From positions 124,001-188,000 of the forward strand of contig NZ_VUOS01000013.1 of assembly GCF_009829325.1 (NCBI RefSeq): a DNA stretch of 64,000 bases, in the 5' to 3' direction. The stretch comes from Nocardia sp. CY41 (GTDB lineage Bacteria > Actinomycetota > Actinomycetes > Mycobacteriales > Mycobacteriaceae). Shown here piece after piece: positions 36,002-44,539 of the stretch (position 1 is the stretch's first letter; every line of letters begins with the position of its first letter). Position numbers and translations under genes: made by a program. A model generated the notes under the pieces. It did not search any database. It was not told where the DNA came from and was given only the letters and a program-made list of their open reading frames with translations.

Positions 36002-37554
36002 TCAATCGCCGACGGGGATCGTCGTTGCCGCGGGTGCGCCGAACCAGGACGACAACGCCGCTCGCAGGCCGTCCTCCGCGCGGTCTGCGGGTTCGTCGAT
36101 GGTGGCGGCCCAGGCGATGTGGCCGTCCGGGCGGATGAGGAGGGCGTCGGCCGGACGGTTCTCGACTTTGCCGGTGCGGATGTCGATGCGGTCCCGCCAG
36201 TCTCGGGCGGTAGCTCGCAGGTCCGCACGATCGGCGAGATCGAGCAAGACGGGCCGCGCGGCGCGCATCAGTTCGGCGACGCCGGTCGTCCCGTCGTCGG
36301 TGAGCAGGGTGAGGTCGGGCACGAAGGTTCCCGTCAAGGCGTGACCATTCGGGTTGGGCAGCTGATAGCGGATATCGGCGCCGGCGATGAAGGCCCCCAG
36401 GCGCCGCACGGGCTGTTCGTCGGTGAGAAGTTCCTGGAAGACCTCGCGCAGTGCTTCGGCGGCCGGGTCGTGCCCACGCCGCAGCGCGACCTGTGCCCGG
36501 GTGTGCAGCATGGTGCGCTCCCCGGCGAGGTGACGTTCCTCGTGGTAGGTGGCCAGCAGGCCGCCGGGCGCCCACCCGTGGACGTCGGCGGCCAGCTTCC
36601 AGGCCAGGTTGACCGCGTCGAGCATGCCGGCGTTGAGCGCCACGCCCGTGGCGGGAAACAGATGGGCCGCGTCACCGGCGAGCAGGACCCGGCCGGCGCG
36701 ATAGCGTTCGGCGTGGCGGGCCTTGAAGGTGAAGCGCGACAGCCGAAATGTCTCCGCCACAGGAAGATCCACGCCCAGCACGCGGCGGATGCTGTCCTGC
36801 AATTCGGTCACGGTCATCGGCACGTCGTCGTCGTATTCGACGGTCTCGTCCTCGATCGTGTAGACGGACAGCACCTCCGACGCGGGCGACGCACCCATTC
36901 CGAACAGACCGCGGTCTGTGCGCGTGAAACCCGCACGGATGGTTCCGAACCCGGAAAGCTCCAGGTCGCCGTTGTCCAGCCGGGTCACCGAATCGGGCAG
37001 GGTGATCTGGGCCAGCCGATTCACCTCCGGATAAACCGTGCCGGGGAACGAAATCCCGGCCAGGTCACGAACCCGGCTGCGCGCACCGTCGCAGCCCACC
37101 AGATAGCGCGCGGTCACCCGGTACGGCCCGTCCGGACCGACGACCTCCACGGTGACCGCGTCGGCGTCCTGCCGCATATCCAGCACCTGGTGTCCGCGAC
37201 GGATATCGACGCCGAGTTCGCCGGCGTGCTCGCCGAGCAATCGCTCGAGTCGTTGTTGCGGCAGCGGCAGGGCGTGCATCGGTGACTCCACCAGCTGGGT
37301 GAGGTCCACATGCACACCGCCGAACGGGAACCGCGGAGCCGGAATCGGATCGGTACAGGCCGCTGCGAACCGATCCAGCAACCCCCGGTAGCGCAACAGC
37401 TCCAGGATCTGCCCGCCGAGACCACCGGCTTTCGGGGTGTCCCGCGGCTGCGGCTGCCGCTCCAGCACCAGCGGCCGCACTCCGGCCAACCGCAGCTCGG
37501 CGGCCAGCATCAGGCCGGTGGGGCCCGCGCCACGATGATCACGTCGGTATGCAT
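36002..37554 (-). CDS. FAD-dependent aromatic monooxygenase, frameshifted near the N-terminus
   Basis: From base 37510 leftward there are 502 uninterrupted codons of a class A flavin hydroxylase (PheA/TfdB type): CDGARSRVRDLAGI, LLAGDAAHLFPATGVALNAG and DAVNLAWKLA. The true start should be ATG 37554, which has GGGAG upstream and begins MHTDVIIV, the first strand of the Rossmann fold. The next codons should read GAGPTGLML but one G is missing around 37529-37531, so that frame stops at once. Either a real inactivating 1-base deletion in a GC-rich run or a sequencing error. Without it the protein would have 517 residues. Confidence 0.8.
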
Positions 37555-37814
37555 TGCTACTCCCATTCCGGCCGATTCCGGCCGTGGCGAACGATTGACG
37601 GGAACCTCAGGTCACCGGACGTGCGCTACCGCGCCCCGTGCCTGCCGTGCCGGGACCACCCGCCCTTGGAGTTGGGGACCGTGCGCGGAGGCACAGGGCG
37701 AGTCACGAAGCGCTGGTTGCTCTGGCTCGGGAAGGTGCTGCGTTGCTTTCGCATATCGGTACCGCCTTTTCGAAAACTCGTGAAGTGCCGGAATACCGGC
37801 GGGTTCGCGCCTGG

Positions 37815-38390
37815 TCAGGCCCGGTCGAACCAGGTCATCTGCGCGCCGCTGCTGAACTCTTTGCGCTGAGTGACCTTGAATTGCGTCGGCTGGAAATTGC
37901 CCGTGAAGACCCCGATGCCGTCGCCCGCGATCACGGGATAGCTCTTGATGATCAGCTTGTCGACCTCGCCGAGGAGCTGCCCGGCCAGATTGCCGCCGCC
38001 GCAGAGCCAGATATCCAGGCCCTCCTCCTTCTTCAGTCGCCGGACCAGCTCCACCGGATCGGTGTCGACGACCTCCACCTGCGGGTTGTCCACCGGTGGG
38101 AGAGTGCTGGAGAAGACGTACTGCTTCAAGTGGTTGTACGGGCTGGTGGCGCCCTGCGCGAGGCCCGGCTCGTAGGCGCCGCGGCCCATGAGCACGGTGT
38201 CCAAGGTCTTGTTGGGCGTGTCGAGGGCCATGCCGACGGACTCGCGGATCTGCGTCGGCACCGTCTCCGGATAGCGCGGATTGATCCACGCCATCATGTC
38301 CTCATTGAACGGATAGAAGTCGTATTCCCCCTGCGGACCTGCGATGTAGCCGTCGAGGGAGACCGCAACGTAGTAGACGAGCTTTCGCAT
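37815..38390 (-). CDS. Dihydrofolate-reductase-like (RibD C-terminal) protein under TetR control
   Basis: A 191-residue protein: KLVYYVAVSLDGYIAGPQGEYDF, TVLMGRGAYEPGL, VFSSTLPPVDNPQV and IWLCGGGNLAGQLLGEVDKLIIKSYPVIAGDGI, the usual RibD_C pattern. ATG 38390 has AGGCGG upstream. It is divergent from a TetR gene with a 12-bp palindrome between them, so expression probably responds to that regulator's ligand. Confidence 0.86.
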   Translation of the reverse strand: MRKLVYYVAVSLDGYIAGPQGEYDFYPFNEDMMAWINPRYPETVPTQIRESVGMALDTPNKTLDTVLMGRGAYEPGLAQGATSPYNHLKQYVFSSTLPPVDNPQVEVVDTDPVELVRRLKKEEGLDIWLCGGGNLAGQLLGEVDKLIIKSYPVIAGDGIGVFTGNFQPTQFKVTQRKEFSSGAQMTWFDRA

Positions 38391-38434
38391 TTTGACCGCC
38401 TAGTATGTAGTACTCTGAACGAAGTGATTTGAAC

Positions 38435-38446
38435 CGTAGTACTACG
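38435..38446. promoter_or_regulatory. Palindromic TetR operator
   Basis: CGTAGTACTACG is a perfect 12-bp palindrome in the 72-base divergent space. The core GTAGTAC recurs at 38407-38413, giving a second, half-like site 29 bases away. Confidence 0.7.
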
Positions 38447-38462
38447 AATGGAGTGGTGTCAA

Positions 38463-39062
38463 GTGGTGCGCACGAATCCGGAACGCCGTCAGGCTCTACT
38501 GGATGCATCGATCGAGGTCCTGGCCCGTGACGGGGCCCGCGGCCTGACTTTCCGGGCGGTCGATCAGGAGGCGGGCGTGCCCGCCGGGACCGCCTCGAAC
38601 TACTTCCCCAATCGGGATGCCCTGCTCGTCCAGGTGGGTCACCGCTATTACGAGCGACTGATTCCCAGCGACGACGCCATGGCGAAATCGCGTGGGCCGC
38701 AAACCCGCGAGAGCATGACCGAACTCATGACCGAGGTGGTCGACCGGGTCTCTCATTTCCGCACCGGCTATCTCGCGATCCTGGAACTGCGGCTGGAGGC
38801 CACCCGGCGTCCCGAACTGCAGGCATTGCTCACCGAGCGGGTGCGCGCGGATCTGGACTTCAATATCGCCAACTATCGGGAGTCCGAACTGCCCGGCGAC
38901 GAGGACGCCGTTGTGCTGCTCTATCTCGCCCTGAACTGGCTCATCCTCGAACGACTCACCCTCCCGGGCATTTTCGACGAGCAACGCGCCGCCGAACTGG
39001 TGCGGACGATCGTGGAGCGCGCGATCCCCGCCACCACCCAGGTCGCCGACGCCAACCCTTGA
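38463..39062 (+). CDS. TetR-family transcriptional regulator
   Basis: A 199-residue TetR protein: RRQALLDASIEVLARDGARGLTFRAVDQEAGVPAGTASNYFPNRDALL (about 7-55). The C-terminal domain is acidic and helical. GTG 38463 was chosen for the GGAG nine bases upstream; ATG 38448 and GTG 38466 are alternatives. It probably represses itself and the RibD-like gene 37815-38390. Confidence 0.88.
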   Translation: MVRTNPERRQALLDASIEVLARDGARGLTFRAVDQEAGVPAGTASNYFPNRDALLVQVGHRYYERLIPSDDAMAKSRGPQTRESMTELMTEVVDRVSHFRTGYLAILELRLEATRRPELQALLTERVRADLDFNIANYRESELPGDEDAVVLLYLALNWLILERLTLPGIFDEQRAAELVRTIVERAIPATTQVADANP

Positions 39063-39255
39063 CGCACGTCACCAGCCGGTGAACTCGTCGCGTCGCTTGC
39101 GTCCGCCGCCGCTCGAGTCGCCGTCTGCGCGCATGTCTTACCGGTTGCCGCCCACGGGCAGTTGGTTACCACCGCGCCATTTCTGTCCTGCGCGATCGTT
39201 CTCCGGACCGGCGCCTGGGGCGGTCGGCCTCGAACGCCCCACGCCAGGGCAAGCC

Positions 39256-39729
39256 TCAGCGTGTCCGCTGGTCGACGGTGTAGGTGCCGATGAGCTGGCC
39301 GTCGCCGAGGCTCGCGTCGACGATCGCGGTTCTCGCGTCGTTCGGTGCGGTTCGCGAGTCCACCAGCACAGGGCGGGAAAGCGCGTACACGATGAATCGG
39401 TAGTGGTGCACACCCGTGCCCGCGGGTGGGCACGGGCCGAAGTATTCGGCTTTGTCGGCGCTGTTCAGGCTCACCACGCCACCCGCGGGTGTCTTCCCCT
39501 CCTCGGTGGACGTGGTGGTCGGCGGGATATTGCTGACCACCCAGTGCGTGAACAGGCCGCTGGGAGCGTCGGGGTCGTCCACGATCAGTGCGAGGTTGGC
39601 GGCTTGCTCAGGGGCGGTCCACGTCAGAGGCGGCGGTTCGTTTCGGCCGTGGCAGGTGTAGACCGCCGGGATCGGGTCGCCATGGTTGAAAGCGCTACTA
39701 CGCACCGAGATCTCGGTCGTCGCGGGCAT
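39256..39729 (-). CDS. YbhB/YbcL (Raf kinase inhibitor-like) protein
   Basis: A 157-residue PEBP-fold protein: YTCHGRNEPPPLTWTAPEQAANLALIVDDPDAPSGLFTHWVV is the ligand-site signature, and YFGPCPPAGTGVHHYRFIVYAL the second conserved block. Cytoplasmic (no signal peptide). ATG 39729 follows GGAGG. Function in bacteria unclear; phospholipid or anion binding is typical for the fold. Confidence 0.9.
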   Translation of the reverse strand: MPATTEISVRSSAFNHGDPIPAVYTCHGRNEPPPLTWTAPEQAANLALIVDDPDAPSGLFTHWVVSNIPPTTTSTEEGKTPAGGVVSLNSADKAEYFGPCPPAGTGVHHYRFIVYALSRPVLVDSRTAPNDARTAIVDASLGDGQLIGTYTVDQRTR

Positions 39730-40108
39730 CGCGGCCTCCGCTCGGGTCGAGGGACAGTGGTCGAGTCCAGCGATTCGCCTGGGCCGGTCCGTGCGGACGA
39801 GCCAGGGGCGCCACGACGGCGGATACCAGGCGAACCCGGTATGTCGTTATCAGCCCAGCGTAAGCCGACGACTGTCGATCGACCAGGCTCAGCCGCGAAT
39901 GTGCAGTTATCGGCAGTCGGTACTCCGCACGGGCCGCCCTCCCCGGTCATCGAACCGGTTCCGACGTACTCGACCGCGCGACGTGATGGCCCTGACGCGG
40001 CTCGGTCCGGGTCGCCTGAAAACCGGGGGCTGTCGTTCGCAGCCGAATTGGGCGCGTGCTCGGCGACCACATCACGTCTACCGCCCGCGCGGGCCCCTCT
40101 GATTCGAC
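39730..40108. other. Intergenic stretch, no gene seen
   Basis: About 380 bases without a convincing gene. Open frames cross it on both strands, but none has a ribosome-binding site with a recognisable product. It should contain the promoter of the YbhB-like gene. Confidence 0.5.
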
Positions 40109-40157
40109 ACGGAGTGACGGCGGCCGCCCTCGCAGCCGCCGTCATGAGTGACTCCGT
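40109..40157 (-). terminator. Two-part hairpin after ipdC
   Basis: Outer arms ACGGAGT/ACTCCGT (40109-40115, 40151-40157) and inner arms GACGGCGGC/GCCGCCGTC (40116-40124, 40135-40143) with a 7-base bulge on one side, 5 bases beyond the leftward ipdC stop. Confidence 0.65.
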
Positions 40158-40162
40158 CCAGT

Positions 40163-41257
40163 TCAGTCCGATCCGGTAGCCGCCGACTGCTTGTCCGCGG
40201 CGAGCTTTGCGATCGTCTCGATCCGCCCCACCGCGTCCGTGACGATCCGATCGATCAACTCCTTGCATGTGGGGAGGTCATCGATGATCCCGGTGACCTG
40301 CCCCGCGGCGAGCACGCCCGCCTCGGTGTTGCCCTCGACCAATCCGGCGCGCAGCAGCATCGGCGTGTTCGCGGCCATCACCACCTGGGACCAGGTGAGG
40401 TCTTTGGTCTTTCGCATGGCCAGGCCGTCGCGGATCATGGTGGACCACTTCATGCCCGTCATGCTCTTGAACCGAGCCGCGTTGCGCACCGCGGCGGTGA
40501 GCCCGCGCCAGCGGCCCGAATGTTCCAGCCGCTGCACCAGTTCGGTGTTCAGCACGCGATGCGGCATGCCGTCGACCTTGAGCGACACCACTGTGTCCTG
40601 GAGCTGTCGCCGCAGGTACTCCTGCTTGACGGCGTCCGGAACGGTGCTCTCCCGGGTGAGCAGGAACCGGGTGCCCATGGCGACGCCCGCCGCGCCGTAG
40701 GCCAGGGCGGCGGCCAGGCCGCGCCCGTCGAAGAACCCGCCGGCCGCGACCACGGGGATGTCCACCGCGTCCAGCACGGAGGGCAGCAGCAGGGTGGTGG
40801 CCACCGGGCCGGTGTGTCCGCCACCTTCGCCGCCCTGCACGATCACCGCGTCGGCGCCCCAGGACTCGACTTTGACCGCGTGCTTGGCCGCGCCGATCGA
40901 CGGGATGACCACCACGCCCGCGTCCTTCAGCTTCGCGATCAGATCTTGCTTGGGGGCGAGCGCGAACGACGCGACCGCCACCTTCTCCCGGATCAGCAGA
41001 TCGATCCGCTCGGGGGCGTCCGCCGCATCGGCGCGGATGTTCACGCCGAAGGGTCTCGCGGTCTGCGCCTTGGTCTTCGCGATGGCCGCCTCGAGTTCGG
41101 CGAACGTCATGGTGGCGGAGGCGAGGATGCCCAGTCCGCCCGCCTCGGCGGTGGCCGAGACCAGGCTCGGGCCGGCGACCCAGCCCATCCCGGTCTGCAC
41201 GATCGGGTGTTCGATGCCGACCAGATCGGTCAGCGCGGTGCGCAGGCGCGGGCTCAT
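40163..41257 (-). CDS. ipdC: IpdC, flavin-dependent reductase of HIP degradation
   Basis: A 364-residue TIM-barrel flavoprotein of the nitronate monooxygenase/2-nitropropane dioxygenase family. Seen: IEHPIVQTGMGWVAGPSLVSATAEAGGLG, the FMN region DAVIVQGGEGGGHTG and IPVVAAGGFFDGRGLAAALAYGAAGVAMGTRFL. In mycobacteria IpdC belongs to the KstR2 regulon and reduces a double bond in a HIP-derived CoA ester. ATG 41257 overlaps the ipdB stop by four bases. Confidence 0.92.
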   Translation of the reverse strand: MSPRLRTALTDLVGIEHPIVQTGMGWVAGPSLVSATAEAGGLGILASATMTFAELEAAIAKTKAQTARPFGVNIRADAADAPERIDLLIREKVAVASFALAPKQDLIAKLKDAGVVVIPSIGAAKHAVKVESWGADAVIVQGGEGGGHTGPVATTLLLPSVLDAVDIPVVAAGGFFDGRGLAAALAYGAAGVAMGTRFLLTRESTVPDAVKQEYLRRQLQDTVVSLKVDGMPHRVLNTELVQRLEHSGRWRGLTAAVRNAARFKSMTGMKWSTMIRDGLAMRKTKDLTWSQVVMAANTPMLLRAGLVEGNTEAGVLAAGQVTGIIDDLPTCKELIDRIVTDAVGRIETIAKLAADKQSAATGSD

Positions 41258-42012
41258 GACGGGACCTCGGTTTCGCGAATCTTCTTGGGGTCGAGCACCT
41301 CCCGGATCAGCCGCAGCTCCTCGGCGGTGGGTTGCCGGGTCCGGCCCGCTTCGGCGAGACCGGCGATCTCGAACGAGGTGTTCGCGGCGACCTCGTCGGC
41401 GGTGACGCCGGGATGGAGGCTGCGCGCGCGCATGGTGTGGCCGGGTCCTCCGAAATCGAAGACGCCCAAGTTGGTCACCACGCGATGCAGGTGGTGGAAG
41501 CGGTAGGCCGGGTTGGTCGCGTCGACCTTGTCGTATCCCACGCCGGAGACGATGTCGACCCGGTCGGTGAACACACGCTTCGTGTGCCGCGCGACCCAGT
41601 AGCTGGTGGCGTGGTTGATCGTGTTGCCCGGCGCGCCACGCACACCGAACATCTGGCGAGTGGGCTGCTGCAACGATCCGAACGCCGAGAGGTTCTGATT
41701 GCCGAACCGGTCGATCTGGTTGGCGCCCATCACCACGTGCCGCCGTCCGGACGCCACGACATCGAAGACCCTCCGGAACGGAATCCAGCCTTCGATGGGC
41801 GCCTTGCCACCCAGCGGGGGAGTCTCGGCGAACAGCAGCGCCTCACCGTCGGACAGCAGCAGATCGGGTTCGGTGGTGAGTTTGGCCAGGCGCGCTCCGA
41901 TGATCGACATCGGTGACATGGGGCTGGCCATGATCTCCCCGGCGCCGCTGAAGATCTCCGCGCAGGCGACGGCGCAGATCTCGGCGCGGGTGACGGTTTC
42001 GATGCTGGTCAT
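41254..42012 (-). CDS. ipdB: IpdB, beta subunit of COCHEA-CoA ring hydrolase
   Basis: A 252-residue protein of the CoA-transferase family I fold. Together with IpdA it hydrolyses the last steroid ring in COCHEA-CoA rather than transferring CoA. Seen: FSGAGEIMASPMSPMSIIGARLAKL, GANQIDRFGNQN and FDFGGPGHTMRARSLHPGVT. ATG 42012 has GAGGAGG upstream and overlaps the ipdA stop (TGATG). Confidence 0.93.
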   Translation of the reverse strand: MTSIETVTRAEICAVACAEIFSGAGEIMASPMSPMSIIGARLAKLTTEPDLLLSDGEALLFAETPPLGGKAPIEGWIPFRRVFDVVASGRRHVVMGANQIDRFGNQNLSAFGSLQQPTRQMFGVRGAPGNTINHATSYWVARHTKRVFTDRVDIVSGVGYDKVDATNPAYRFHHLHRVVTNLGVFDFGGPGHTMRARSLHPGVTADEVAANTSFEIAGLAEAGRTRQPTAEELRLIREVLDPKKIRETEVPS

Positions 42013-42887
42013 CACGCCTCCTCGGCGAATCGGCGGACGGCGGCCTGGTACTGCTCCTCCGAGCCGGTCAGATAGGTGTCGATGAACAGCTGCCACGTCT
42101 CCGGCGTCTTCGCGGATTCGACGTAGTGCTTCTGGAACTTCTCGTCCCGGCCGTAGTCGTCGGCGGCCAGGGTGAAGTGCGCGCCGCCAGGGGCCTCGAC
42201 CACGCCGTCCACCATCATGCGGTTGAGCAACAGCGCTTGCAGGGGAACGGTTTTCACCAGCTCCTCGGTCTCCACCACGCGCTCGACCGCGACGTAGCGG
42301 CGCTGTGCCGCCAGGCAGAACAGGTCGTCGAAGTACGGATCGACGCCGGTGTAGGCGGCATTGCCGTGCTGGTCGCCGAGGTTGAGGTGCACCAGCGCCG
42401 CGTCCAGATTCAGCGCGGGCATGGCGATCAGCGTCTCGGGCGTGCCGTCGACGGGATACGGCGATTCGACCGTCTTCAGCTCGCCCTCCCAGAAGTTCGG
42501 CACATCGGAGCCGAGCCCGGCGCGGATCGGCAGAAACGGCAGTCGCGCAGCCGCCGCCTCCAGGCCGCACTTGAGCATGCCTTCGTCCATCTCGCGGGCG
42601 GCCAGCGCGCCGGAGGTGCGCGCTTCGGCGAACCACGGGTCGTAGAACGGCGCCGAATCCAGCGACACGAAACCGTAGTACGCCTTGCGCACCTTGCCCG
42701 CCGAGCACAGCAGCCCGAGATCCGGCCCGCCGTAGCTGACCACGGTCAGATCCGTGATGTCCGAACGAAGGATGGCTCGCACCAGCGCCATGGGCTTGCG
42801 CCGGGACCCCCAGCCGCCGAGGCCGATCGTCATCCCGCTGCGCAGCTCGCCGACGACCTCGTCGAGCGACATCCGCTTGTCTCGCAT
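42012..42887 (-). CDS. ipdA: IpdA, alpha subunit of COCHEA-CoA ring hydrolase
   Basis: A 291-residue CoA-transferase-like protein: MTIGLGGWGSRRKPMALVRAILRS, TVVSYGGPDLGLLCSAGKVRKAYYGFVSLD, and a conserved AREMDEGMLKCGLEAAAARLPF stretch. Partner of IpdB; in mycobacteria loss of ipdAB blocks cholesterol growth through trapped CoA. ATG 42887 with AGAGGAA upstream; 12 bases after echA20. Confidence 0.93.
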   Translation of the reverse strand: MRDKRMSLDEVVGELRSGMTIGLGGWGSRRKPMALVRAILRSDITDLTVVSYGGPDLGLLCSAGKVRKAYYGFVSLDSAPFYDPWFAEARTSGALAAREMDEGMLKCGLEAAAARLPFLPIRAGLGSDVPNFWEGELKTVESPYPVDGTPETLIAMPALNLDAALVHLNLGDQHGNAAYTGVDPYFDDLFCLAAQRRYVAVERVVETEELVKTVPLQALLLNRMMVDGVVEAPGGAHFTLAADDYGRDEKFQKHYVESAKTPETWQLFIDTYLTGSEEQYQAAVRRFAEEA

Positions 42888-42899
42888 GGAAGTTCCTCT

Positions 42900-43664
42900 C
42901 TACTGCCCGCTCTTGCGCGCCGCGAGGTCGTCGTCGAACCGGGCGCGGATCTCGTCGGCGACGCCGGCGAGGTTGAGTTCGAAGGTGAATCCCTGCTCGT
43001 ATCGGTAGCTGCGGTGCACGTCCTGCACGTCGATGCCGTTGAGGGCCCGCTTCGCCGCCCGGATCACCCGGCCGTCCTTGGCCGCGATGTTCTTGGCCAG
43101 CTCCAGGGCGGCGGCGTCGAGTTCGGCGCGCGGCACCACCTGGTAGACCGAGCCGTAGTGGTGCAACTGCTGCGCGGTGATGGTGCTCGCGGTGTAGAAC
43201 AGCGCGCGCATCAGGTGCTGGGGCACCAGGCGGGCGAGGTGGGTGGCCGCGCCGAGCGCGCCGCGGTCGACCTCGGGCAGCCCGAAGGTGGCGTCGTCGG
43301 AGGCGATCACGACATCCGCATTGCCCACCAGGCCGATGCCACCGCCCAGGCAGAAGCCCTGGACCACGGCGATCACCGGCACCTGGCACTCGTACACCGC
43401 CGCGAACGCCTCGAAACAGCCGTGGTTCGCGTCGATCAGCGCCTGGTGGCCCGGCTTGCTCTGGATCTCCTTGATGTCCACGCCCGCGTTGAACCCGCGG
43501 TTCTCCGCGCGCAGCACCACCACCTTGGTGTCCGGGTCGCGTCCCGCCGCGCGCACTTCGTCGGCGATGGCGAACCAGCCGTCGGTCGGGATGGCGTTGA
43601 CCGGCGGATAGTCGACCGTGACCACGCTGATCCCGGTCGCTTCGGAGTGGCGGTTGATCCCCAT
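42900..43664 (-). CDS. echA20: EchA20, crotonase-fold ring hydrolase of HIP degradation
   Basis: A 254-residue crotonase: VTVDYPPVNAIPTDGWFAIAD, LRAENRGFNAGVDIKEIQ and VPVIAVVQGFCLGGGIGLVGNADVVIASDDATFGLPEVDRGALG, very like mycobacterial EchA20, which opens one of the two remaining rings. ATG 43664 was chosen because GGGA lies 6 bases upstream and the length then agrees with the family (247 in mycobacteria); ATG 43676 is possible. First gene of echA20-ipdA-ipdB-ipdC, downstream of a KstR2-type operator. Confidence 0.92.
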   Translation of the reverse strand: MGINRHSEATGISVVTVDYPPVNAIPTDGWFAIADEVRAAGRDPDTKVVVLRAENRGFNAGVDIKEIQSKPGHQALIDANHGCFEAFAAVYECQVPVIAVVQGFCLGGGIGLVGNADVVIASDDATFGLPEVDRGALGAATHLARLVPQHLMRALFYTASTITAQQLHHYGSVYQVVPRAELDAAALELAKNIAAKDGRVIRAAKRALNGIDVQDVHRSYRYEQGFTFELNLAGVADEIRARFDDDLAARKSGQ

Positions 43665-43699
43665 GGCAAGTCCCATCGTGTGTACCAGCGCATTGGCAA

Positions 43700-43717
43700 A
43701 GCAAGCAGTTGCTTGGT
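43700..43717. promoter_or_regulatory. KstR2-type operator between echA20 and the SDR genes
   Basis: AGCAAGCAGTTGCTTGGT shares the TGCTTGGT arm with the other two sites. TAGGTT (43717-43722) follows and is a likely -10 for the rightward gene. Confidence 0.8.
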
Positions 43718-43728
43718 AGGTTAGCACG

Positions 43729-44511
43729 GTGGCACTCGAAATCGATCTGGCCGGGCACGTCGTTCTGGTGACCGGCGGCGTGCGCGGTGTCGGCGCGGGC
43801 GTGAGCAAGGCGTTCCTCGCCGCGGGCGCGACCGTCGTGGCGTGTGCGCGGCGACCGGCCGACGCGCCCGTCGAAGTGGACGGGCGCGCCATCGACTACC
43901 TCCCGTGCGATGTACGGGACGCCGACGCGGTGCGCGCGCTGGTCGAAACGATCACCGAACGCCACGGCCGCCTCGACCATCTGGTCAACAACGCGGGCGG
44001 CGCTCCCTTCGCGCTCGCCGCCGAAGCGAGCAAGAACTTCCACGCCAAGATCGTCGAGCTGAACCTGCTCGCTCCGCTGCTGCTGGCGCAGACCGCCAAC
44101 GCGGTGATGCAGCGACAGGACGACGGCGGCTCCATCGTGAACATCTCCAGCGTCAGCGGACATCGCCCCTCGCCCGGCACCGCGGCCTACGGCGCGGCCA
44201 AGGCGGGCATGGACAGCCTCACCGGCTCGCTCGCCGTCGAGTGGGCGCCCAAGGTGCGGGTCAACTCGCTGGTGGTCGGCCCGGTCGACACCGAGTTGAG
44301 CCGGATGCACTACGGCGATCAGGACGGCGTGGACGCGGTGGGCCGGACCATCCCGCTCGGGCGCATGGCCCGCCCCGACGACGTCGGCCGCTGCGCCGTC
44401 TTCCTCGCCTCGCCGCTGGCCGCCTATGTCAGCGGCGCGACGCTCCTGGTGCACGGCGGCGGCGAACGGCCCGCCTTCCTCGCCGCCTCCAACGCCGACC
44501 AGCAGTCCTGA
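43729..44511 (+). CDS. SDR-family oxidoreductase (Rv3549c-like)
   Basis: A 260-residue short-chain dehydrogenase: VVLVTGGVRGVGAGVSKAF, HLVNNAGGAPF, and the catalytic Tyr/Lys in AAYGAAKAGMDSL. Its place opposite echA20 under a KstR2-type operator matches Rv3549c of mycobacteria. GTG 43729 lies 7 bases after the -10-like TAGGTT, so the message is probably leaderless. Substrate unknown, likely an intermediate of HIP breakdown. Confidence 0.88.
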   Translation: MALEIDLAGHVVLVTGGVRGVGAGVSKAFLAAGATVVACARRPADAPVEVDGRAIDYLPCDVRDADAVRALVETITERHGRLDHLVNNAGGAPFALAAEASKNFHAKIVELNLLAPLLLAQTANAVMQRQDDGGSIVNISSVSGHRPSPGTAAYGAAKAGMDSLTGSLAVEWAPKVRVNSLVVGPVDTELSRMHYGDQDGVDAVGRTIPLGRMARPDDVGRCAVFLASPLAAYVSGATLLVHGGGERPAFLAASNADQQS

Positions 44512-44539
44512 ACAAGACCGGACACGAAGAAGGACACAT

